This document shows, in pieces, positions 1 through 5,054 of a stretch of 5,054 nt of DNA. Below the pieces are notes generated by a model. That model was not told where the DNA came from, ran no database searches, and saw only the letters and a program-made list of their open reading frames with translations. Origin of the DNA: Candidatus Kapaibacterium sp. (GTDB taxonomy: Bacteria; Bacteroidota; Ignavibacteria; Kapaibacteriales; UBA2268); assembly GCA_030835065.1 (NCBI GenBank), contig JAUQWR010000107.1:1-5054 (forward strand), written 5' to 3'. Position numbers and translations under genes: made by a program. Every line of letters starts with the position of its first letter. Within the stretch, counting starts at the first letter, position 1.

Positions 1-715
1 TACTTCCAGAAATCAGAACTGAAAAGAAAGTAGTTATCGTCATCACACCCAAACCACCGACCTGAATAAGCCACATAATAATTACTCTTCCCAAAAAAGA
101 AAAAGTTTGTGGCGTATCGACTGCATTCAGACCAGTTACGCATACAGCACTGGTAGATGTAAATAAAGCATCGATAAATGAAACAGTATGCCCGGGATTT
201 GCAGACTTTGGCATCATCAAGAGTAATGCACCTGTCAATATGATAAATGCAAAACTTAAAGCAAAAATCGATCCAGGGTGAAGTTTAATTCTAGCAATCA
301 AATGATTATATCTAAGTACTTTAACCCCAACAGAGGCTACAATCATTGCCTGCAACATACCTAAATAGCTAAATGTTACCTGCTCAATCGACCAATGAGG
401 ATAAGCCTGAGTGACATTCGACAGAAATGACTCAGGTAATAAGAGTGTTATCAATAGTAATATAGCAAGTATGTTTTCGAATCTTCTACTCTTAAAATAA
501 TTTTTAATATCGAACACCAGAAAATATCTATATACTTCTTGTCCTATATAAAGTAAAATAAGTATCTTGAAAAAGCTTTTCAAGATAAGCATTGTTCCGG
601 TATCAATTTCAAATCCAACTATTGCGATCAATGTACTGAACGATATTACTCCGATTATTGAGAGCAACCAATCCAATACTTTTCTTACTAGTAATTTGTC
701 TTCTTTATAAAACAT
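1..715 (-). CDS. TrkH/KtrB-family potassium uptake protein, N-terminal part
   Basis: Inner-membrane, ion-conducting subunit of a Trk/Ktr-type K+ uptake system; this family normally works with a cytoplasmic TrkA/KtrA regulatory subunit, not seen here. 238 residues are visible and the C-terminal half is cut off by the window edge. The family call rests on the first pore loop, TSTSAVCVTGL at residues 186-196, where Gly195 is the filter glycine, and on the following helix with IQVGGLGVMT (217-226). The preceding helix (about 147-168, entered by RIKLHPGS) matches the first pore-domain helix. Before it lie four additional hydrophobic segments (about 14-36, 42-66, 81-94 and 113-133), a longer N-terminus than a minimal KtrB. 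The start is the ATG at 715-713, the first in-frame ATG after an upstream stop (790-788); no Shine-Dalgarno is evident. Whether it is better named trkH or ktrB cannot be settled from this half. Family is certain enough; exact substrate preference (K+ versus Na+) is inferred. Confidence 0.93.
   Translation of the reverse strand, partial: MFYKEDKLLVRKVLDWLLSIIGVISFSTLIAIVGFEIDTGTMLILKSFFKILILLYIGQEVYRYFLVFDIKNYFKSRRFENILAILLLITLLLPESFLSNVTQAYPHWSIEQVTFSYLGMLQAMIVASVGVKVLRYNHLIARIKLHPGSIFALSFAFIILTGALLLMMPKSANPGHTVSFIDALFTSTSAVCVTGLNAVDTPQTFSFLGRVIIMWLIQVGGLGVMTITTFFSVLISGS
563..587. repeat. 11-bp inverted repeat with 3-base centre inside the potassium transporter gene
   Basis: The left arm TATCTTGAAAA (563-573) and right arm TTTTCAAGATA (577-587) are exact reverse complements separated by AGC. 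It lies in the codons for roughly residues 43-51, within the second hydrophobic segment, so the amino-acid sequence partly constrains it. As RNA it could form a mostly A-U hairpin with a 3-base loop. No T-run follows on either strand, so it does not look like a terminator. It may be a chance product of AT-rich sequence. Confidence 0.6.
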
Positions 716-746
716 TAAATTCTCAAATATTCCAAACAATCCATTA

Positions 747-754
747 CAAAAATA
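747..754 (-). promoter_or_regulatory. possible Bacteroidota -7 promoter element for the potassium transporter gene
   Basis: Read on the minus strand the site is TATTTTTG, an exact match to the TAnnTTTG -7 element of the main Bacteroidota sigma factor, ending 31 bases before the ATG at 715. Seventeen bases upstream is TTTA (775-772), only a partial match to the TTTG/TTG -33 element. In DNA this AT-rich an exact 8-mer match is expected fairly often by chance, so this is a candidate only. Confidence 0.25.
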
Positions 755-900
755 GCAAATATTTTCAATCCTAAACGTATTGTATATTTAATGAATTTAT
801 ATTTATAGATTGAAGATTGGAATGTAGAAATATTCAATTTTTTAATATCAGTAATAATTTAGAATAAATGAATAAAGGATATAAAAGAGATTGCATTTAA

Positions 901-1878
901 TCAATTTATCTTCAATTTGTATAAGGTTAATTTCAAAAATCTTTTTTTCTCTATAATATTCGTATAGCTGAAAAGCACTTTTTGCAAATCCTTATAATTA
1001 TAATAGTCGTCGACTATATACCAAAAGCAATCGTAATCTTTTTTAATTTTGTTAATAATTAAATTAACATTCGAAACATCACCATCAAAAGAATACATTG
1101 GCCTTGGTTTTGATTTTGTTCTTAAATAATAATCATAAATATAAGGACATTGTTTAATATATTTAAATCCTTCTATTGTCACTGGATAATTTTGGGAATC
1201 ACAAATATAATCAGATACACCTCTATAATCAGTTTTATGAGGATAATAATAACCATTGTTATATATTGTTGAAATTAGACTTGAAATCACCAGTATTGAA
1301 AATGCTATTTGGACTAAAATTTTGTTTTTAAATGTGCAAACCACATTAGATATATACATTATCAATATTGGTAAAACGATGATATAATGTCGATATGTAA
1401 AAGATGGAGTTGAAATATGCGATAAAACAAAAAAAATAATAAACGGAACTAATATCGAGATTATGGAATAAATTTGTACATTTTTCTCAATATTCTCTAT
1501 TCTATTTTTATTTTTGAAAAACTTTATTAAACCCATTAACAAAATAACAAAAATTGGAATACTGAATACTAAGCTATTATTTGTAATAAAATCAATACTT
1601 TTAACAAATGAAAAAACAGTTAATGGACCCATCCACAATTTACCATATTTTAAGTGTTGAAGCATTATCGGAATCCATGGCAAATATGCTATTCCAATCA
1701 ACGCGTATGGTATCAGATACTTCATCATTTTTTTGTAAGGTATTCGAATGATAAATATCATCGAAAAAAAGACAAAAAACATAGCATAATAATGCGTATA
1801 GCAGAGAAGAATTCCTGTAAGTATAAAAGAAAAATAATTTATTAATCTTGGTCTGTTGTTTTCTGACAATAAATTCAA
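901..1878 (-). pseudogene. C-terminal fragment of the split glycosyltransferase
   Basis: This open stretch continues the same frame after the premature stop. The only near start is a TTG (1878-1876), with no good ribosome binding site, so separate translation is doubtful; twelve codons between the stop and this TTG belong to the same ancestral gene. In full-length numbering it has the helix ending in YTHYYAMFF (181-189), a helix with YLPW (219-222) as in the family, four more hydrophobic segments (roughly 250-275, 288-310, 317-338, 342-361), and a C-terminal soluble domain of about 118 residues rich in Tyr, Lys and Asp. That domain starts with the family-typical YRGVSDYI stretch and presumably sits in the periplasm. 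It shows no further stop or frame break, so any inactivation is recent. Confidence 0.65.
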
Positions 1879-1914
1879 TATTACTATATTATGATATTGG
1901 AATATTGTAATTAA

Positions 1915-2340
1915 TTATAAGACTAGTGAATATGACCTTGCTTCCTGGCTTACATATAATGGGAACCACATTATGATCATTAGTAATGATGATAAGATTC
2001 CTGTATTTTTATTGTACAATTTTGTACCATAAATATAAACCAATAAAATACATATTATTGATAATACTGCTGAAAAGCCACGCAATATAATTTCACTATC
2101 CGAAAAAATGATTTTTAAATAATAAAGAATAGAATTGTATAATGGAGGATGTACATCCGGTATAATTGATTTCTCGAAAAATTCTTTGAATGTCGGAAAA
2201 TTTATTGACCAAATAGTATATAACTCATCTGCCCAGTACGACTGCAATTCAAGCCCGAACAATCTTGATATTGTTGCAACTAACAATAAAATCATAATGA
2301 TTTTATGCTCTCTTATAAACTCTAATATTGTATTTTTCAT
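1915..2340 (-). CDS. N-terminal fragment of the split glycosyltransferase (141 residues)
   Basis: This is the part that would be translated before the premature stop. It opens with a short basic stretch and a membrane helix (about 13-29), followed by the periplasmic loop with the acidic pair of the family, YWADELYTI (35-43; Asp38-Glu39), and the DVHPPLY motif (62-68). Arg87 in the LRGFSAV stretch begins the next helix (about 85-105). A further helix leads to QEARSYSLVL (132-141), after which comes TAA. It thus carries the likely catalytic acidic residues but only about three of the expected ten or so helices, and is unlikely to be active alone. The region upstream of the ATG has only a weak purine stretch (AAGAA, 2354-2350). 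The family assignment is firm from the motifs; the fragment's stability is unknown. Confidence 0.72.
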   Translation of the reverse strand: MKNTILEFIREHKIIMILLLVATISRLFGLELQSYWADELYTIWSINFPTFKEFFEKSIIPDVHPPLYNSILYYLKIIFSDSEIILRGFSAVLSIICILLVYIYGTKLYNKNTGILSSLLMIIMWFPLYVSQEARSYSLVL

Positions 2341-2427
2341 CAACACATTCTTTTTTATTTTTTTAAAACTAATAATAGTATTAATTTGAAAAGCATATTA
2401 CTAAGTTAAAGAAATTTATTTTACTTT

Positions 2428-2435
2428 CAAAAATA
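2428..2435 (-). promoter_or_regulatory. possible Bacteroidota -7 promoter element for the glycosyltransferase gene
   Basis: On the minus strand this reads TATTTTTG, matching TAnnTTTG exactly, and is the same 8-mer found before the potassium transporter gene. It lies 87 bases before the ATG at 2340, in the divergent region shared with the sensor kinase. No TTTG or TTG is found at the expected -33 distance, so the call is weak. I found no equally good element on the plus strand for the kinase. Confidence 0.2.
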
Positions 2436-2475
2436 AATAATTGTTAGTTTCGATTAACTATTGATAAATTGTTTT

Positions 2476-2481
2476 GGGTGA
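2476..2481 (+). promoter_or_regulatory. ribosome binding site supporting the kinase ATG start
   Basis: GGGTGA lies five bases before the ATG at 2487-2489; GGTGA can pair with the extended anti-Shine-Dalgarno sequence of 16S rRNA. It overlaps two in-frame alternative starts (TTG 2469, GTG 2478), so its position favours the ATG. Such sites are uncommon in this window. Confidence 0.4.
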
Positions 2482-2486
2482 TTTTA

Positions 2487-4439
2487 ATGTTGATTATTTT
2501 GAAATATTTACTTTTTTATAGATTATTTTCTTTCAGCAAAGTATTCATATTTTGCTTAACTACTTGTTTATTATATTCCACAGGTATTGCTCAATCCGAT
2601 AAATCAATTGATTCGGTACTTAGTTTGAAAGACGATAGCCTCAAAGTAAGTCTAATGACAAAAATGTCTCGAGATTATAAAGACATTGATACTAAAAAAG
2701 GATTAAGCTTAGGCTACAAAGCACTAGAAATTTCAAAAAATTTGGACTTTAAATTTGGAATTGCTCATTCTCATAAAGCAATTGGACTCAACTACTGGAG
2801 AATGAGTGAGTATGACAATGCATTAGAAAACTACTTTACCAGCTTAGAGCTTTTTGAAGAATTAAAAGATACACTCGAAACTGCCAGACTTAATAATAAT
2901 ATTGGTATTATTTATTTTTCAAGAGAGCAATATCCTAAAGCTACTCAATATTTAGAAAAAAGCATTCAAATCAGTAAATTATTAAATAGTTATGATAATA
3001 TTTCCAGATCTCTTCATAATTTAGGCTTGATAGCTTTCGATATCAAAGATTACCACAAGTCAATTTCATATTTTCAAAAAAGCTGTGAAATGACATTTAA
3101 AACTTCAGATTCAATGTTAAGATCTGCTAATTATAGTTTTATCGGAAAAAATTTCACTCGCTTGAAAATGTTCGACAGTGCATATTACTATCTAGACTTA
3201 AGCAAAAAATATGGGGAAAAACTCCATAATAAAAATCACATAGCTATGGTTTACAATCAGTTTGCTGATTATTATAATAGTATAAAAGACTTTAAAAAAT
3301 CTCTTGAATTTTCTGAATTAGGATATCAATTAGGATCTGAAATTGGTAATAATTATCTAAGATTAGAAGCTTTTGACCAAATGCACATTTCTTATTCAGG
3401 GCTTAAAGACTACAAAAAAGCCTATGATTATCATATAAAATATTTCGAATTATGGGACACACTCAAGAATGACGAAAATATCAAAAGTGTTGCACAAAAA
3501 GAAATTCGTTTTGAATATGACAAAAAAATGAAACAATTGGATCTTGAGAAAAATAATGAACTTTATGCTAATGAAATTACTCTAAGAATTGTTTTGATTG
3601 GGTCTGCATTATTAGCACTTATTTCCATGTTTATCTTTTGGCTATATCGAAGCAAAACAAAAGCCAACAAGCAATTGATTGATAGTAATAATGAGATCAA
3701 TAAGCAAAAAGAGGAGCTTACAGATTTAAATATTCTACTTCAGGAGTCAAATCAAACTAAAGATAAATTCTTTTCTATAATAGCTCATGATTTGAAAAAT
3801 CCACTTGGTAATTTTCGTAATGTTTTAAATATTCTTTCCGGTTCTTACGATAATTTGTCTGAGCAAGATAAAACTGAATTTATCAATTTGATGAAAGAAT
3901 CTGCTGATAATATTTATGAATTACTCGAAAATCTTCTTACTTGGGCTCGTTCTCAAAGAGGTGCTATTGAATTTCATCCGACCGAGCTTGATATTCGGGA
4001 GATGATAACCAATACAATTACTTTAAATCAACCTCTTGCAGAAAGAAAGCAAATTAAAATACAATTTGATAGCCCAAAAGACTTCAAAGCTTTTATTGAT
4101 CCTAATTTGTTTAATACAGTTGTACGCAATATTTTGACAAATGCTATTAAATTTACTCCAGAAAATGGATTAATAAATGTAAGTTTAAGCTATAATGTCA
4201 AAGAATTTTCGTTAGTTATCGAAGATAATGGTATTGGTATTGATGAAATTGCTCTCCAAAGTTTATTCAAAATTGGCGAAATTAAAAGCAGACCTGGCAC
4301 TAATAAAGAAAAAGGTACAGGCTTAGGATTAATCCTTTCTAAAGATTTTATCGACAAACACAATGGTAATATTACAATCGAATCTAAAGTAAATCATGGT
4401 ACTAAATTTATTATTACGATACCAAGAATGATTTACTAA
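2487..4439 (+). CDS. TPR-repeat sensor histidine kinase
   Basis: Inner-membrane two-component sensor kinase of 650 residues, counted from ATG 2487. A hydrophobic stretch ending in STGIA-Q (cleavage probably after Ala35) is the export signal. Residues about 56-326 hold six recognisable TPR units (near 91-126, 131-166, 171-204, 209-246, 251-286, 289-326) and a degenerate one before them, forming a periplasmic binding domain. A transmembrane helix (366-387) and a short coiled coil (about 389-425) lead to the HisKA domain with phospho-acceptor His434 in SIIAHDLKNPL. The ATPase domain has the N box (NILTNAIKF, Asn552), the G1 box DNGIGID (580-586) and the G2 box KGTGLGL (609-615). All catalytic boxes are intact, so it should autophosphorylate. 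No receiver domain is fused and no response regulator gene lies in the window, so it is an orphan here. The ligand and target are unknown. It is transcribed divergently from the broken glycosyltransferase. Confidence 0.93.
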   Translation: MLIILKYLLFYRLFSFSKVFIFCLTTCLLYSTGIAQSDKSIDSVLSLKDDSLKVSLMTKMSRDYKDIDTKKGLSLGYKALEISKNLDFKFGIAHSHKAIGLNYWRMSEYDNALENYFTSLELFEELKDTLETARLNNNIGIIYFSREQYPKATQYLEKSIQISKLLNSYDNISRSLHNLGLIAFDIKDYHKSISYFQKSCEMTFKTSDSMLRSANYSFIGKNFTRLKMFDSAYYYLDLSKKYGEKLHNKNHIAMVYNQFADYYNSIKDFKKSLEFSELGYQLGSEIGNNYLRLEAFDQMHISYSGLKDYKKAYDYHIKYFELWDTLKNDENIKSVAQKEIRFEYDKKMKQLDLEKNNELYANEITLRIVLIGSALLALISMFIFWLYRSKTKANKQLIDSNNEINKQKEELTDLNILLQESNQTKDKFFSIIAHDLKNPLGNFRNVLNILSGSYDNLSEQDKTEFINLMKESADNIYELLENLLTWARSQRGAIEFHPTELDIREMITNTITLNQPLAERKQIKIQFDSPKDFKAFIDPNLFNTVVRNILTNAIKFTPENGLINVSLSYNVKEFSLVIEDNGIGIDEIALQSLFKIGEIKSRPGTNKEKGTGLGLILSKDFIDKHNGNITIESKVNHGTKFIITIPRMIY

Positions 4440-4463
4440 AACTAAATATATTATGGGCAAATT

Positions 4464-5054
4464 TTAAAATCTGAATGAACTGCCTATACCATAAAAGTAA
4501 TCAGAATTATATCTTTTGTTTGTTAGTGTTTTACCTGCTGAAATATCTATACACCAGTTATCATTGATGTTGTATGTTGCACCAAAATCTAACTTATGAG
4601 TAGGAACCGCATCAGCATAAATATCGCCATACATTTCAACAAAAACATTTGAATTCTCAGATAATGAATATCCAAAAGAATATGAATACGAATAATATGG
4701 TTTATCAACAATTCCGTCCCATTGAACTAATATATTTGCAGAATTGGATATATCTTTACTTAAATCTTTTTCAATTATTAAAATAAATGCTGGAGCATTA
4801 TTAATCAATTTAAAATCTGAAGCTGCCAACTCTGCAAATTGCATTTGTGCAATAACTCCAATAGCAGGTAATATTGTATTACCATCATAAATCCTATACT
4901 TCAATCCAAATGTCAATGGAGAGAATCCAACTCTTGATGGATGTATGTCAAGAGATTTATATGATGTGTTTAATCTTAGCTCTAAATCTTCAACTACTCC
5001 ATATTTAGCTAATATGTCGTAACTCAAAGAATTAACATTGTCACTATTTTCAGA
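4464..5054 (-). CDS. outer-membrane beta-barrel protein, PF13557 (Phenol_MetA_deg) type, C-terminal part
   Basis: The frame is open to the right edge, so the visible 196 residues are the C-terminal part; the signal peptide and first strands lie outside. Family members I know are about 250-270 residues long, so perhaps 50-70 are missing. The assignment rests on the order NSLSYDILAKYG, then LELRLNTSYK, then GFSPLTFGLKYRI (43-55), a central WDG, a Tyr/Ser-rich strand (SYSYSFGYSLSE), and alternating polar/apolar strands joined by short Asn/Asp turns. The protein ends SSFRF, with the C-terminal aromatic residue expected of a barrel recognised by the BAM machinery. The family label comes from a phenol-degradation cluster but most members have no shown substrate; they are often called simply transporters. 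No catabolic gene is nearby, so no substrate is proposed. It converges on the kinase gene with a 24-base gap. The TTG at 5027 is not taken as a start because coding character continues upstream of it. Confidence 0.75.
   Translation of the reverse strand, partial: SENSDNVNSLSYDILAKYGVVEDLELRLNTSYKSLDIHPSRVGFSPLTFGLKYRIYDGNTILPAIGVIAQMQFAELAASDFKLINNAPAFILIIEKDLSKDISNSANILVQWDGIVDKPYYSYSYSFGYSLSENSNVFVEMYGDIYADAVPTHKLDFGATYNINDNWCIDISAGKTLTNKRYNSDYFYGIGSSFRF

Larger units (their letters stand above)
901..2340 (-). pseudogene. family-39-like (PMT_2) membrane glycosyltransferase interrupted by one in-frame stop
   Basis: Read from ATG at 2340-2338 to TGA at 903-901 this is 480 codons in a single frame, a normal length for this family, with one internal TAA at codon 142 (1917-1915). 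Intact members are multi-spanning inner-membrane enzymes that move a sugar from a polyprenyl-phosphate donor to an acceptor on the periplasmic side. The reading frame is the same on both sides of the stop and conserved motifs occur in the right order and spacing, so the simplest explanation is one base change (for example TTA Leu to TAA), not a frameshift or deletion. Neighbouring genes use TAA as a real stop, which argues against recoding. A GTG six bases upstream (2346) is a possible alternative start, but ATG is preferred. Sequencing error remains possible. No other glycan gene is visible nearby, so the acceptor is unknown. Confidence 0.8.

Noticed and set aside
817..843. Imperfect hairpin TTGGAAT/ATTCAA followed by six T on the plus strand
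   Set aside because: It has the form of a plus-strand terminator, but no plus-strand gene lies upstream, the stem is short, A-U rich and bulged, and it sits in the upstream region of the minus-strand potassium transporter.
1654..1845. Plus-strand open frame of 63 codons
   Set aside because: It lies antisense inside the glycosyltransferase; its translation is Lys/His/Tyr-rich with no recognisable domain, while the minus strand shows clear family motifs.
1876..1907. Inverted repeat CAATATT/AATATTG just downstream of the premature stop, considered as a readthrough-stimulating structure
   Set aside because: Only seven mostly A-U pairs around an 18-base loop; too weak, and such short repeats are expected in DNA this AT-rich.
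1915..1917. Reassignment of TAA to a sense codon
   Set aside because: The kinase and the barrel gene both end with TAA exactly where their conserved C-termini finish, so TAA is a working stop in this genome.
901..2340. Frameshift or transposon insertion as cause of the split glycosyltransferase
   Set aside because: Both halves are in the same frame, only 36 bases lie between the stop and the next possible start, and no target duplication or inverted terminal repeats flank the site.
2135..2389. Plus-strand open frame of 84 codons
   Set aside because: It is antisense to the conserved N-terminal part of the glycosyltransferase, including the HPPLY motif, and has no protein-family features of its own.
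4440..4470. Bidirectional terminator between the convergent kinase and barrel genes
   Set aside because: The only symmetric element is the 10-base palindrome ATTTTAAAAT (4461-4470), which has no G-C pairs, no loop and overlaps the barrel gene's stop codon.

Overview
The window looks like chromosomal DNA from a low-GC member of the Bacteroidota, in the broad Flavobacteriia/Marinilabiliales/Cytophagales neighbourhood. This rests on the strong A+T bias, the near absence of classical Shine-Dalgarno sites, a TPR sensor kinase of the type common in that phylum, and a TrkH-type protein with a long N-terminal membrane extension. The genus cannot be named from the sequence. Standard genetic code fits: the neighbouring genes end in TAA or TGA where their protein families should end.

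Layout from left to right: (1) 1-715, minus strand, the N-terminal 238 residues of a TrkH/KtrB-family potassium uptake protein, running off the left edge. (2) 716-900, an AT-rich gap holding the upstream region of that gene and one weak Bacteroidota-type -7 match. (3) 901-2340, minus strand, a family-39-like (PMT_2) membrane glycosyltransferase. It is complete from start to stop except for one in-frame TAA at 1915-1917, which splits it into a 141-codon N-terminal piece and a C-terminal piece. (4) 2341-2486, the divergent promoter region. (5) 2487-4439, plus strand, a periplasmic-TPR sensor histidine kinase with all catalytic boxes intact. (6) 4440-4463, a 24-base convergent gap with no clear terminator. 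(7) 4464-5054, minus strand, the C-terminal 196 residues of an outer-membrane beta-barrel protein of the PF13557 type, running off the right edge. No intergenic stretch exceeds 300 bases.

The four genes do not form an obvious operon or pathway. They are envelope or transport functions that share a neighbourhood: potassium uptake in the inner membrane, lipid-linked sugar transfer at the outer face of the inner membrane (apparently inactivated), an orphan signalling kinase spanning the inner membrane, and an outer-membrane barrel. I see no RNA gene, CRISPR array, insertion sequence, attachment site or origin. I found no evidence for a previously undescribed multi-gene system. The points most worth a second look are the single stop codon in the otherwise intact glycosyltransferase and, at lower weight, the 4-helix extension of the TrkH protein and a near-perfect palindrome inside that gene.
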